This document shows, one piece after another, positions 1-8,706 of a DNA stretch of 36,573 bases. The stretch spans positions 1 to 36,573 of the forward strand of contig PXSM01000091.1 of the NCBI GenBank assembly GCA_003023465.1, given 5' to 3'. The position numbers and the translations under genes were made by a program. Below the pieces are notes generated by a model that was not told the origin of the DNA, did no database searches, and saw only the letters and a program-made list of their open reading frames with translations. Within the stretch, counting starts at the first letter, position 1; each line of letters opens with the position of its first letter. The DNA is from Halobacteriales archaeon SW_6_65_15 (lineage in GTDB: Archaea > Halobacteriota > Halobacteria > Halobacteriales > Haladaptataceae).

Positions 1-564
1 CTCGCAGAAGAAGACGGTCGGGGCGTCGAACACCCCGGCGAAGTTGAGGCCCTCGTGGAAGTCGCCCTCGCTGGTCGCGCCGTCGCCGAAGTAGCAGAGG
101 ACGGCGTTGTCGTCGTCTTCGCCGTTGACTTCCCGCTCGTAGTTCATCGCCATCGCCGCACCCGTCGCGTGGGGAATCTGGGTGGCGATGGGGACCGCCT
201 GCGGAAAGTTGGGTACGTCGTGGCCGGAGTGGAACTCGGGCATGCCGCGCCGGAAGAGCAGGATGTCGCTGATCGGCACGCCCCGGGTCACCTGCATCGC
301 GTTCGAGCGATACGTCGGGAACAGCCAGTCGTCGTCGGCCATCGCCAGCGCGGCCCCGACCTGCGAACCCTCCTGGCCTTTGTACGGCGGCCAGCTGCTC
401 ATCCACCCGCGACGCTGGAGCGCCAGCGCCCGCTCGTCGAACGCCCGCGCGCGGACCAGATGTCGGTAGGTCGTCCGCGCCTGTTCGGCGGAGAACGGTG
501 TCTGCGAAAGGTCGCGCTCGCCGATGATGCGGTTCATGCGCCGCGGTTTGGCCGCCCTGCGCAT
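1..564 (-). CDS. 2-oxoacid (pyruvate/branched-chain type) dehydrogenase E1 component, alpha subunit (3' end outside window)
   Basis: Reading leftward from an ATG at 564, the frame stays open to the window edge (188 codons, C-terminus cut off). The protein contains the thiamine diphosphate motif GDGATSEGDFHEGLNFAGVF near residues 160-180. Upstream are the family blocks YKGQEGSQVGAALA and DWLFPTYRSNAM. E1 alpha/beta decarboxylates 2-oxoacids and passes the acyl group to lipoylated E2 in the cytoplasm; an E1 beta gene would be expected just beyond the left edge. An alternative in-frame ATG lies nine codons in (537). The TATA-like box at 588-596 favours 564 as a leaderless start. Substrate (pyruvate, 2-oxoisovalerate or acetoin) cannot be told from this fragment. 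Confidence 0.9.
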   Translation of the reverse strand, partial: MRRAAKPRRMNRIIGERDLSQTPFSAEQARTTYRHLVRARAFDERALALQRRGWMSSWPPYKGQEGSQVGAALAMADDDWLFPTYRSNAMQVTRGVPISDILLFRRGMPEFHSGHDVPNFPQAVPIATQIPHATGAAMAMNYEREVNGEDDDNAVLCYFGDGATSEGDFHEGLNFAGVFDAPTVFFCE

Positions 565-587
565 AGTGGTTCCGGAAGTGCAGTCGA

Positions 588-596
588 GATTAGAAT
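588..596 (-). promoter_or_regulatory. TATA-like promoter of the E1 alpha gene
   Basis: The minus strand reads GATTCTAATCTC about 24-32 nt before the ATG at 564, in otherwise GC-rich DNA. This is the spacing expected for a leaderless haloarchaeal transcript. Confidence 0.5.
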
Positions 597-648
597 CGGC
601 CAAACTTCCTTATCGGGTGGCGGTGAACACGAATCGCCATGGACGTCG

Positions 649-691
649 CGGTTGCGGTGCGGTCTCCCCGAGGCTTCGGGAGTAGCTAGCT
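649..691 (+). repeat. Dispersed repeat R1, 3' half (copy 1)
   Basis: The stretch GCGGTTGCGGTGCGGTCTCC is followed by the 20-nt word GGCTTCGGGAGTAGCTAGCT at 672-691. The same word, or a one-mismatch form, recurs at 13985-14004, at 14023-14042 in reverse complement, and at 19144-19163. It sits between the divergent E1 alpha and amidohydrolase genes. Confidence 0.8.
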
Positions 692-774
692 TCTTCGTCT
701 CAGTCAGTTTTCTACTGTGTGTCAGTTTTCTACTTCTCCCGTACCTTCTGTCTCGCCATCACCGATTCCCCAAC

Positions 775-783
775 GGTTATCGC
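775..783 (+). promoter_or_regulatory. TATA-like promoter of the amidohydrolase gene
   Basis: GGTTATCGC lies 23-31 nt before the ATG at 806. This spacing supports 806 as a leaderless start rather than the upstream in-frame ATG at 719, whose extension translates to an un-haloarchaeal, non-acidic leader. Confidence 0.5.
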
Positions 784-805
784 CCTCCCGGCGCACGTCT
801 CGGGT

Positions 806-2443
806 ATGACAGAGGCCGCAGACCGCATCTTCACGAACGCGGAGGTCCACGCACTCGCGGGCGAACCCGGCGACGAGTCTGCGGGTGACGATGCCACGCC
901 GACCGCGGAGGCCGTGGCGGTCCGGGACGGCGAAATCGTGCGGGTGGACGACGCCTACGAAGTCGAGTTTCTGGAGGGCGTCGAGACCGACGTGATCGAC
1001 CTCGGGGGTCGCGTGCTCCTCCCGGGCTTCATCGACGCCCACACGCACCTCTCACACCTCGGGCGGTCGCTGGTCCACGCCGACCTCGCCGCGGCCGACT
1101 CGCCTGCTGACTGCGTGGAACTCCTCGCCGAGTCCGCGGACGAAGGGACGGCAGACGGGGAGACGGGCGACGAATGGGTCCTCGGCTTCGGCTACGACGA
1201 GAGTACGTGGGAGGAGTCGAGATACCTGACTCGCGAGGACCTCGACCGAGTCTCCAAGGACCGCCCGGTCGCGGCGTTCCGCGAGGACATGCACATCGCG
1301 ACAGTCAACTCGGTCGCGCTCGACCGTTTCGTGGACGAGATGCCCGACGAGGACGTCCAACGTGGCAGGACGGAGGGTCAGCGACCCGGCGAACCCACGG
1401 GCGTCATCGTCGAGGAGGCGGTGGACGTGATCTACGAAGAGATCGAACCCGACGCCGAGCAGATGCGCGACCTGCTCGACGCCGCCCAGCGCGAGGCCCA
1501 CCGCAAGGGCGTCACGGGCGTCCACGACATGGTCCGGGACTCGCGCGCTCCGGAGGTCTACCGCCGGATGGACCTCGACGGCGACCTCGGGCTCCGGGTG
1601 CGACTCAACTACTGGTCGAATCACTTGGACGCCCTCGTAGAGATCGGCTTGCGAACGAACCACGGCAGCGAGTTCGTCCGGGTCGGCGGCGTCAAGACCT
1701 ACACCGACGGGAGCCTCGGCGGTCGGACGGCGAAGCTCTCGGAACCCTACGCCGACGCGGAGAGCGCAGACACTGATGGAGAGGACGGAGGCGACGACGC
1801 GACCGGCCAGTGGGTCGTCTCGCCGGAGGAGCTCCGCGAACTCGTCGGCGAGGCCGACGCCGAGGGCTACCAGATGACCGCCCACGCCATCGGCGACGAG
1901 GCGGTCGAGGCGGTGCTGTCGGCCTACGAGGAGACGGGCGACCCCGCTACTGCGCGCCACCGGGTCGAGCACGCGGAGCTGACCAGCGACGAGGCCGTCG
2001 AGCGATTCGCCGAGTCGGGAATCGTGGCGTCGGTCCAACCGAACTTCCTCAAGTGGGCCCAAGAGGGCGGCCTCTACGACACCCGGCTCGGCCCCGAGCG
2101 CCGGAAGCGCTCGAACCGATACGCCGACCTGCTGGAAGCCGGTGCACCCCTCGCGTTCGGGAGCGACTGCATGCCGCTGGACCCCCTGTTCGGCGTCCAC
2201 CAGACGGTCAACGCGCCCGAGGACCGCCAGCGACTCTCGGTCACGGAGGCGCTCCGGGCCTACACCCGCGGGGCGGCCTACGCCGGGTTCGACGAGGACC
2301 GACTGGGGACCATCGAGGTCGGCAAAAGGGCCGACTTCGTCGCGCTGGAGCGGTCGCCGTGGGAGCATTCCGGAGACGTTCAGAACGTCGACGTGGCACT
2401 GACGGTCGTGGACGGTGACGTGGTGTACAACAATCTAGAGTGA
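806..2443 (+). CDS. Amidohydrolase family 3 (YtcJ-like) metal-dependent hydrolase
   Basis: This 545-residue protein has the full amidohydrolase TIM-barrel pattern. It opens with a small beta-sandwich part (RIFTNAEVHALAG). The metal-binding GFIDAHTHLSHLG follows near residue 80. Then come VGGVKTYTDGSLGGRTA, which carries the conserved YtcJ lysine, MTAHAIGDEAV, HRVEHAELTSDEAVERF and FGSDCMPLDPLFGVH. The C-terminal closing strand is LGTIEVGKRADFVALE. Family members hydrolyse amide or ester bonds; the substrate is unknown. An acidic loop (ESADTDGEDGGDDATG) near residue 318 is a typical halophilic insertion. The gene stands alone, divergent from E1 alpha. Confidence 0.9.
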   Translation: MTEAADRIFTNAEVHALAGEPGDESAGDDATPTAEAVAVRDGEIVRVDDAYEVEFLEGVETDVIDLGGRVLLPGFIDAHTHLSHLGRSLVHADLAAADSPADCVELLAESADEGTADGETGDEWVLGFGYDESTWEESRYLTREDLDRVSKDRPVAAFREDMHIATVNSVALDRFVDEMPDEDVQRGRTEGQRPGEPTGVIVEEAVDVIYEEIEPDAEQMRDLLDAAQREAHRKGVTGVHDMVRDSRAPEVYRRMDLDGDLGLRVRLNYWSNHLDALVEIGLRTNHGSEFVRVGGVKTYTDGSLGGRTAKLSEPYADAESADTDGEDGGDDATGQWVVSPEELRELVGEADAEGYQMTAHAIGDEAVEAVLSAYEETGDPATARHRVEHAELTSDEAVERFAESGIVASVQPNFLKWAQEGGLYDTRLGPERRKRSNRYADLLEAGAPLAFGSDCMPLDPLFGVHQTVNAPEDRQRLSVTEALRAYTRGAAYAGFDEDRLGTIEVGKRADFVALERSPWEHSGDVQNVDVALTVVDGDVVYNNLE

Positions 2444-2446
2444 GTT

Positions 2447-2470
2447 TTAGATTTGTTTCTCACCCTTTTC
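2447..2470 (+). terminator. Possible T-rich terminator after the amidohydrolase gene
   Basis: Several T runs (TTTTAG, TTTGTTTCTC, CCCTTTT) directly follow the stop codon in an otherwise GC-rich region. This fits the oligo-T terminators used by archaea. Confidence 0.4.
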
Positions 2471-2619
2471 AGACATATATAGAACTCTTCAGGATTGTTA
2501 TTCATCCTTCTGGTGGCCAGAACAGTGGCGAGAGGATGGCAATTTGAACCCCCACGCGGCCGCGGTTGCGGTGCGGTTTCATCGGCTCAACGGACATCGT
2601 TGTCGATGAAGACGTTGTA

Positions 2620-2678
2620 GTGAACGACTTTTAGAAAGCCCCGCCCGGCCGCGACCGGGCGGCCCCTTTCATCCACCC
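2620..2678 (-). repeat. Palindromic element P, minimal copy (P1)
   Basis: The ends read GTGAAC, then TTAGAAAGCCCCGCCCGG, and CCGGGCGGCCCCTTTCA then CCACCC. They are the same ends, in inverted orientation, as the longer element at 31530-31665. P1 has almost no interior, so it looks like bare termini of the element family. Confidence 0.75.
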
Positions 2679-2957
2679 AAACCGGTCGAACGTGATACCG
2701 AGCGAGAGCCACGTCCTCCCCAGCCGATTGCGTTACTCGCCTCCGCGTCGCTCCGGCTTGCGTTACTCATCCACCGGCAGACACACCGCGTCTGCCGAGC
2801 CGTCGTTCACTCCGTTCACGACGACCTCGCGCGGTTTCGACGCGGCACGAGGCCGCGTCCCCGCACGCCGAGGGTTGATAGTATCACCGGGCGCTTCCCG
2901 CGGCTGGTGACACCTCGCGGTTCGTCTGGAAAGTGTCGGTCGCGCCTCGTCCTCGTC

Positions 2958-3596
2958 TCACCCGGAGAACTCGTCGTAGGAGACCTCCCCTTGGTCCACG
3001 ATGGTCTGGCTCTCGGGCACGTCGCCGTCCGGCGGCATGTCGCCCTCCGCGGGGCCGCCGGGTTCCCCGCAGACGACCCGTCCGACCATCCCGAGCGACT
3101 TGTGCGGGATGCAGAAGTAGTCGTAGGTCCCCTCGACCTCGAAGGTGTGGCTGAAGGTCGCACCCTCGTCGGAGAGGGTTTCGCTGTTCCACGCTTCGGC
3201 GTCCTCAGGAATCCGGCGCACTTCCGCCCCGCCGTTGCCCTCGGCGTAGGCCGTCGCGGAGTGCGCGCCCGCCTCGTTGACCCACTCCACGGTGGTCCCC
3301 GGCTCGACGGACAGCCCGATGGGGTCGAAGTAGTACTCGCCGTCTTCGGTCACCATCCGAACCTGTACGGTGTCGCCGCCACCCTCCGTGGTCGTCTCTT
3401 CACCACCCGTCTCCTCCGTCGTGGTCCCCTCGTCCTCGGTCGTGGTCGTCGTCTCGGTCTCGTCCCCGTCCGCCTGCTCTTCTCCGTTTTCGTCCCCGTT
3501 CCCCCCGCCGTCGGTCGGCGCGTTGCACCCCGAGAGAGCCACGAGTCCACCCGTCGTGAGCGACCCCGCGGCCGTAACGAACGTTCGACGTTTCAT
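2958..3596 (-). CDS. Halocyanin-like blue copper protein (lipoprotein)
   Basis: This 212-residue precursor starts MKRRTFVTAAGSLTTGG and continues to a lipobox-like LVALSGC. That is a twin-arginine-type signal with probable lipid anchoring to the outer face of the membrane. A long Thr/Glu/Gly-rich linker follows, then a plastocyanin-like domain. Copper ligands are visible as His in NEAGAHSATAY, Cys and His in YFCIPHKS, and Met in LGMVGRV. Halocyanins shuttle electrons in haloarchaeal respiratory chains. The frame continues open upstream to 4103, but that part is non-acidic shadow sequence. The ATG at 3596 has a good signal peptide and a TATA-like box. Confidence 0.9.
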   Translation of the reverse strand: MKRRTFVTAAGSLTTGGLVALSGCNAPTDGGGNGDENGEEQADGDETETTTTTEDEGTTTEETGGEETTTEGGGDTVQVRMVTEDGEYYFDPIGLSVEPGTTVEWVNEAGAHSATAYAEGNGGAEVRRIPEDAEAWNSETLSDEGATFSHTFEVEGTYDYFCIPHKSLGMVGRVVCGEPGGPAEGDMPPDGDVPESQTIVDQGEVSYDEFSG

Positions 3597-3621
3597 GCTA
3601 ACCGGCCTAGGCTTCGGGGAC

Positions 3622-3630
3622 GAATAACGC
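3622..3630 (-). promoter_or_regulatory. TATA-like promoter of the halocyanin gene
   Basis: The minus strand reads GCGTTATTC 26-34 nt ahead of the ATG at 3596, consistent with a leaderless transcript. Confidence 0.5.
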
Positions 3631-3679
3631 GTTCGGCCGTCAATCGTCCGCCGAAGGCGCAGCGACGGTCTCGACGCCG

Positions 3680-4608
3680 CTATCGACGCTCGACCAGCCG
3701 CTCGACTCGCTCGTCCATCTCGGGGTGAGTCGAGAGCAGGCGCGTCAGCAACCCCTCCTCGTCGCCGCGGACGTACAGCGGCGAGGTCATGCCCCACCGT
3801 GGCTTCGTCGCCCGTTCCAGCTTCCGGAGCGCCCGGGCGAGCGCGAGGGGGTCGCCGGTCACCTCGGCGGCCCTGTCGTCGGCCGCGAACTCCCGCCGCC
3901 GGGAGTGGGCGAGCAGGAGGACCGTGAGCACGGCGAACCCGACCGTGACGACCTGTCCGACGCGATGCCGAAACTCCGCGGCCGGAGAGAACGACCGACG
4001 ACCTCCGGAACGAACGGCGGGCGGACGGCCGCGAATCCAGTCGAGCGCGCGCCGGAGGCTGCCGATCACGAGGACGAACGGGAGCGCGAGGAGGACGACC
4101 CACGCGAGCGACTGCCCCGCGCTGTAGGCCACCGTCTGGACGAGGCCGTCTCGGCTCTCCAGATGCGCGAGTTCGTGGGCCAGCAGGGTTTCGAGTTCGG
4201 CGGCCGAGAGGAGGCGAAACAGCGACCGGTCCACCACGACGACCCCGCCGCCGACTCCGCCGAGCGCCATCGCGTTGGGGCCGCCATCCGCGCGACGAGC
4301 AGGCGGGGCCGGCCGACGTCCATCGACTCGCAGAGCCGGTCGAACCGGGCGTGGAGGCCGGGTGCGCGCGACCGCGGCAGTTCGGCCGCGTCCAACTGCG
4401 CGAGGACCTGCGCGGCCCCGAACCGGTAGCTGAGGTAGCCGAGCAGGACCGTCAGTCCGGTCGTCCAGAGGACGACCGTGAGCAGGTCCCCGCGGGCGAG
4501 CCAGACGGCCGCGAGCAGCCGGTAGCCCAGATACGCCACGTCCGCGTAGACGACGAGCAGTGCGACTCCGACGAAGAACATCAGTGCGCGGAGTCCGAGC
4601 CGTCGCAT
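3680..4608 (-). pseudogene. M48 family (HtpX-like) zinc metalloprotease, frameshifted
   Basis: Two overlapping frames together make one HtpX-like protein of about 309 residues. The first part (ATG 4608) carries membrane helices and runs to DVGRPRLLVARMAAP. The second begins NAMALGGVGGGVVVVDRSLF and carries the zinc motif HELAHLESRDG. Two more membrane helices and the third zinc ligand in REFAADDRAAE follow. The break is at the four-base G run at 4277-4280 (C run on the coding strand); one more C restores APNAMALGG. HtpX-type proteases degrade damaged membrane proteins. The catalytic parts are otherwise intact, so this may be a consensus error. An upstream in-frame ATG exists at 4635. The gene is divergent from moxR. 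Confidence 0.8.
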
Positions 4609-4687
4609 GGGTGCGTGTTGGAGTGGGTCGAGCAAGGGGGTGTCGGTCGAAACCCCGCCGGGCGAGGAGCCCCGATGAGAGGAACTT

Positions 4688-4696
4688 TCTTTACGG
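4688..4696 (+). promoter_or_regulatory. TATA-like promoter of moxR
   Basis: TCTTTACGG lies 20-28 nt before the ATG at 4716. The leaderless spacing selects MDQSTATERCERVL as the start over the longer frame from 4560. Confidence 0.5.
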
Positions 4697-4715
4697 CTTG
4701 CCGAGACGACTCCCC

Positions 4716-5678
4716 ATGGACCAATCTACGGCGACCGAGCGGTGCGAGCGCGTCCTCGACGCGGTAAGCTCGGCGGTCGTCGCCGACCGCGAGTTCCTCG
4801 AAACGGTTCTCACGGGGGTTCTGGCCCGCGGGCACGTCCTGCTGGAAGACGTGCCGGGGACCGGCAAGACCCTGACCGCGCGGAGCTTCGCCGACGCGCT
4901 CGGCCTCTCGTTCTCGCGCATCCAGTTCACGCCCGACCTCCTGCCCGCCGACATCACGGGGTCGAACGTCTTCGACGAGGGGACCGGCGAGTTCGAGTTC
5001 TCGCCCGGTCCGGTGTTCGCCAACGTGGTGCTGGCCGACGAGATCAATCGCGCGCCGCCGAAGACGCAGGCCGCCCTGCTCGAAGCCATGGGTGAAGGAC
5101 AGGTCACGGTGGACGGGACGACCCACGAGCTTCCGGACCCGTTCTTCGTCCTCGCCACGCAGAACCCCGTCGAGCAGGAGGGGACCTTCGGCCTGCCGGA
5201 GGCCCAGCGCGACCGCTTCATCGTCAAGACCTCGATGGGCTACCCCGACTTCGACGGCGAGCGCGAACTCGTGGACCGGCGGGCCGACCGGACCTCGAAG
5301 GCCCCCAGCGCCGAGTCCGTGCTGGCGGGCGACGAGGTGGCCGCGGTCCAGCGCGTCCTCGAGTCGGTCCGGGTGGACGGCAAGTTGCGCGACTACGTGG
5401 TCGCGCTCGGCCGCGAGACCCGGCAGGACGACCGCGTCGAGGTGGGCGTCTCCCCGCGGGGCATCCAGCGACTGTTCGAGGTCTCCCGCGCCCGCGCCGT
5501 CATCGCCGGCCGGGACTACGTGGCTCCCGACGACGTGAAACGGGCCGTCCGTCCGACGTTCGCCCACCGACTCGTCCTGACAGACGAGGCCAGCGTCCGC
5601 GGGACCGAACGGCACGAGGTCGTCACGGACGTGCTGGACGCGGTGGCGGTGCCCGCGGTGGAGGCCCCGCAAGGATAG
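4716..5678 (+). CDS. moxR: MoxR family AAA+ ATPase
   Basis: The protein has 320 residues, a typical MoxR length. Walker A is EDVPGTGKT (44-52) and Walker B is VVLADEINRAPPKTQ (104-118). The sensor-1 region FFVLATQNPVEQEGTFGLPEAQRDRF and an arginine-rich lid (VSPRGIQRLFEVSRARAVIAGR) follow. MoxR ATPases act as chaperones that help activate or assemble partner proteins, commonly DUF58/vWA proteins encoded next door. Here the DUF58 and transglutaminase genes lie 3-8 kb away on the opposite strand (8707-13669), so the usual cluster is split by four small genes. The start is supported by the TATA-like box. Confidence 0.93.
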   Translation: MDQSTATERCERVLDAVSSAVVADREFLETVLTGVLARGHVLLEDVPGTGKTLTARSFADALGLSFSRIQFTPDLLPADITGSNVFDEGTGEFEFSPGPVFANVVLADEINRAPPKTQAALLEAMGEGQVTVDGTTHELPDPFFVLATQNPVEQEGTFGLPEAQRDRFIVKTSMGYPDFDGERELVDRRADRTSKAPSAESVLAGDEVAAVQRVLESVRVDGKLRDYVVALGRETRQDDRVEVGVSPRGIQRLFEVSRARAVIAGRDYVAPDDVKRAVRPTFAHRLVLTDEASVRGTERHEVVTDVLDAVAVPAVEAPQG

Positions 5679-5738
5679 CAGTTCTGCACTGTACCGTTCG
5701 CGATTCGGAATCCGATCCCCGAGTTCACGACTCGGCGG

Positions 5739-5873
5739 CTACTCCACGGAGTAGATGAGGACGAAGTGGTCCGGATGGTCGGACTCGTGGTCCTTCGCGT
5801 CGGCGTAGGCCTCGCTCTCGGTGTCCACGGTCCGGTCGAAGTCGCAGGTGTCACACCGCAGGTCGTACGCCAC
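5739..5873 (-). CDS. Small CxxC protein, 44 aa
   Basis: A GTG at 5873 opens a 44-codon frame: MAYDLRCDTCDFDRTVDTES, followed by a His/Asp-rich tail ending LIYSVE. The CDTC pair and later histidines (DHESDHPDH) could bind zinc. Composition is acidic, as expected for a real haloarchaeal protein. A box reading AAAAGTTATCGG lies about 27-38 nt upstream on the minus strand. Small zinc-finger proteins are abundant in haloarchaea and mostly uncharacterised; no specific function can be assigned. The gene converges on moxR. Confidence 0.6.
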   Translation of the reverse strand: MAYDLRCDTCDFDRTVDTESEAYADAKDHESDHPDHFVLIYSVE

Positions 5874-5994
5874 GATAGTTCACGGCACGGTTTCCACGCC
5901 GATAACTTTTCGCCGGGCGACGCCCAGTTTTCGGGGCTGACGACCCACATCACCTACATTCAAGTGTCTCGCAGGGGGACCTACAGACTGGTAC

Positions 5995-6690
5995 ATGTCC
6001 GACGGTCCGAACGAATTCAAGTGTGTCCTCCCGACGTGGGACTACATCTACGACCTCTGTCGAGAAGTGAGCAACGACGTGAAGCGCGACGCCTTCGAGC
6101 CGGACGTGGTGGTCGCGCTGGCCCGCGGCGGCTGGTTCGGCGGTCGGTGCGTCTGTGACTTCCTCGGCCTCGACGACCTGTCGAGCCTCAAGGTCGAACA
6201 CTACGTCGGCACGGCCGAACGCGGCGACGAAGCCACCGTGCGATACCCGATGCCCGAGGGGAGCGTCGAGAACAAGGACGTGCTCATCATCGACGACATC
6301 GCCGAGACCGGCGAGTCCATCGAGCGCGCCTACGAGTACGTCAACGACCAGAACCCGAACGGCGTCCGGACCGCCCTCCTCCAGTTGCTCCCCGAGTGCG
6401 ACTACGACCCCGATTACGTCGGCGAGGAGCTCAACGAGTGGGCGTGGGTCGTCTATCCGTGGAACTTCATGGAGGACATGGTGGAACTCCTGGAGAAGGT
6501 GATGACCCAGACCGGCGACGAGACGTTCACGCTCGACCAGAATCGGCGCTACCTCCGGGAGTACTACGGCATCGAGCGCATCACGCTGGAGATCGCCCAG
6601 CCGAACCGACTCCAGGAAGTGCTGACGGAGATGGAACGGTTGGACGTCGTCGAACAGGTCGGCGAGGAGACGTGGACGCTCTCGGACTGA
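5995..6690 (+). CDS. Phosphoribosyltransferase family protein (COG2236-like)
   Basis: The product has 231 residues. The PRPP-binding signature is DVLIIDDIAETGESIERA (about residues 95-112), preceded by FEPDVVVALARGGWFGGR. This pattern fits the Gpt/Hpt-like type I PRT family that transfers phosphoribosyl from PRPP to purine-like bases. The C-terminal 70 residues (FTLDQNRRYLREYYGIERIT onward) form a probable small helical or winged-helix-like extension, so a regulatory role is possible. The substrate cannot be read from the sequence. It is a single gene, with no obvious operon partner. Confidence 0.85.
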   Translation: MSDGPNEFKCVLPTWDYIYDLCREVSNDVKRDAFEPDVVVALARGGWFGGRCVCDFLGLDDLSSLKVEHYVGTAERGDEATVRYPMPEGSVENKDVLIIDDIAETGESIERAYEYVNDQNPNGVRTALLQLLPECDYDPDYVGEELNEWAWVVYPWNFMEDMVELLEKVMTQTGDETFTLDQNRRYLREYYGIERITLEIAQPNRLQEVLTEMERLDVVEQVGEETWTLSD

Positions 6691-6740
6691 GTCGGCTCGC
6701 TTGCGTTCGATTTCGGTTTCGCTTCCCACGTCGTCTATCC

Positions 6741-7040
6741 TTACTCGGTGGACGAGTCCAACGACGACCCGCAGTGCGAACAGGCGTTCTGGTCTCCGGA
6801 ATTCGGCGCTCCACAGTCCGGGCAGTTGACGGTTTCGGGTGCTCGATGGCTTCGTTCGGCCTGCCCGTCCGGTTCGTCCGACTCCGTATACTGATGGTCG
6901 TAGAGGACGCCGCACTCGTTACATCGGGCCACGTTTCGGCCCTCCCACGTGCTCCCGACCAGTTGCTTGAGGTCGCTTTCTCGGGAAACACGGACGTTGA
7001 TCAGCTTCACATCCGTGGCGTTACAGACGGGGCAAGCCAT
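6741..7040 (-). CDS. Double zinc-ribbon protein, 99 aa
   Basis: The protein has four Cys pairs: CPVC, CNEC, CPDC and CSHC. The first two would form one zinc ribbon and the last two a second, separated by a charged, histidine-containing linker. Such proteins usually bind nucleic acid or act as adaptors; no named family is recognised. The gene stands alone and converges on the phosphoribosyltransferase gene. The ATG at 7040 gives MACPVCNATDVKLINVRV. Confidence 0.75.
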   Translation of the reverse strand: MACPVCNATDVKLINVRVSRESDLKQLVGSTWEGRNVARCNECGVLYDHQYTESDEPDGQAERSHRAPETVNCPDCGAPNSGDQNACSHCGSSLDSSTE

Positions 7041-7126
7041 GCGTGTTCGACGTATCTAAGTGCGATTCCTTAGATGTACCGTCCCTCTTCGGTCAACTGC
7101 TGCTCGACCGGCGTCTCGACCCCTGA

Positions 7127-8704
7127 CTACCGAAGCGCCGCCACCAGCAACACTACCGCGACGACCGCGACCGACAGCGCCACCGAGAGACCGCCCAGTT
7201 CTCCGCCCGCGGTCGCTCCGCCGCCGGTCGTCCCACCCGCGGCCGCACCGAACGGGGCGGCCTGCGCCACCCATCCCGCCGCGACGGCACCCACAGCACC
7301 GACCGAGAGCGCCCCGAGCGCGTGGAGGAGTTCCACCCGGCGCGTCCGGGCGCGTCGCCCGACCTCCGAGCCGAGCGTCGTGGCGAACTCGCCGGCGTCC
7401 CAGACGACCAGAGCAGCGACGAGACTGCCCAGCACGAGCGGTAGCGACGCGTTCGAGGTCGCCGCGAACGCCGCCGCGAGGAAGAGTCCGCCCGCGGCGA
7501 GGGCGGGTCCGGCCACGCGGTCCGAGACGAACCCGAGGGCGAAACAGATGTAGAGCGCGAAGACGCCGACGGACGCGAGGGCGAGCACCCCTGCTGTCAG
7601 GCCGAGGACGATGGTCTCCGACCCGTAGAACGCGACGACCTGCCCCGAGATCTCCCGGAAGACCCCGGAGAGGGGCGATTCGAGCCGCCCGGCCACGAAC
7701 TCGATAAGTCCGTCGAGCACCGGGCGATGGACGACGCCGACGCCGGCCACCACGGCCAGTCCGGAGAGGTACGGCGCGTAGGCCACCAGCACGTCCTCGG
7801 TCGAGGTCCGCGAGGACCGCCGGACGAGCGCGGCGATAAGTGCGAGCGCGCCAGCGACGACCGCGACCCGAACCAGCAGATGGCGGACGAGGCCGGAACT
7901 CGTGAGTGCGACGAGCGCGCCGTAAACCGCGTCGGGAAGCTGATTGCGGATGGCGGCGTCCCACGGAGCGACCTCGACGAGGAACAACGGCGGCACCAAC
8001 AGTGCGGCGATGGCGGCGAGCCGACCGAGGCCGCGCTGGAGCGAATCCACGAGGTCGGCGACGCGGAGTTCGGCCATTCCCTGCCCGCTCTCGGAATCGC
8101 CGCTGATGGTCGCCTCCCCTGCGAGTTCCTGCAACGGGAGGTCCCTGACCGCGCGATACGTCGCGTAGCTCGCGGCCGCGAACAGTACCCAGAACGCGAG
8201 GAGGTGGAGCCGACCCGCGGCGGGCGCGAGCAGCCAGAGTGCGACCCGGTTGACGAGGCCGAGACATCGCGAGAGGGTCTCGGCGGTGGCGACCCCGCGG
8301 ACCGACGCCGCCGCCCCGAAGACGGCGACCGTACATCCCCAGAGAACGGCCACCACGGCGACGATGCGAAGCGTCTGGGCCACCACCTCGGTCGGCGACG
8401 AGGCCGGGAACGACGCGGCGAACGCCACCAGCGTCTCGTAGCCGACGCCCGCCGTGACGCCCGCGCCCACGGGGACGAGCAGGAGGCTCGCGGCCACCGT
8501 CGCGGGGACCCGCCAGCGGTCGAACGCGAGGAGCCAGAGCGCGACCGCGAGACAGAGCGCGCCGACTCCGGCGACGAACACGCCCTTCCGGACGCCGACC
8601 GCGCCGCTCAGTGCCCCGACTCCTCCGGCGGTCCCGAGGAGGGCGACGGCGGTGCTCGCGCGGGTCGGTGCCCAGTTCGTCTCGGAGTGGTCGGTTCGCG
8701 TCAT
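7127..8704 (-). CDS. Polytopic membrane protein of the MoxR/DUF58 cluster (DUF7519-like)
   Basis: The protein has 525 residues and roughly a dozen Ala/Val/Leu-rich membrane segments, with no catalytic motif that I recognise. It is the last gene of a four-gene minus-strand operon: its ATG (8704) lies two bases after the DUF58 stop. From memory, this position and architecture fit the haloarchaeal family DUF7519, found with MoxR, DUF58 and transglutaminase genes; the DUF number is not verified. It may serve as the membrane platform that TgpA-type proteins carry in their own N-terminus in bacteria, because the transglutaminase here has only one N-terminal helix (inference). Confidence 0.8.
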   Translation of the reverse strand: MTRTDHSETNWAPTRASTAVALLGTAGGVGALSGAVGVRKGVFVAGVGALCLAVALWLLAFDRWRVPATVAASLLLVPVGAGVTAGVGYETLVAFAASFPASSPTEVVAQTLRIVAVVAVLWGCTVAVFGAAASVRGVATAETLSRCLGLVNRVALWLLAPAAGRLHLLAFWVLFAAASYATYRAVRDLPLQELAGEATISGDSESGQGMAELRVADLVDSLQRGLGRLAAIAALLVPPLFLVEVAPWDAAIRNQLPDAVYGALVALTSSGLVRHLLVRVAVVAGALALIAALVRRSSRTSTEDVLVAYAPYLSGLAVVAGVGVVHRPVLDGLIEFVAGRLESPLSGVFREISGQVVAFYGSETIVLGLTAGVLALASVGVFALYICFALGFVSDRVAGPALAAGGLFLAAAFAATSNASLPLVLGSLVAALVVWDAGEFATTLGSEVGRRARTRRVELLHALGALSVGAVGAVAAGWVAQAAPFGAAAGGTTGGGATAGGELGGLSVALSVAVVAVVLLVAALR

Positions 8705-8706
8705 GG

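Larger units (their letters stand above)
2444..2957. other. Intergenic region with repeat fragments
   Basis: I see no convincing gene here. The stretch holds an AT-rich piece (2450-2500), a weak R1-like segment around 2559-2585 (GCGGTTGCGGTGCGGTTTCA), and the palindromic element at 2620-2678. A segment at about 2712-2760 starts CCTCCCCAGCC and contains a short near-repeat (TTGCGTTACTC at 2726 and 2759). The opening resembles 14081-14100. Confidence 0.6.

Noticed and set aside
2692-2910. Short plus-strand frame after the amidohydrolase gene
   Set aside because: It is Arg/Ser-rich and non-acidic, overlaps repeat fragments, and has no promoter or family match.
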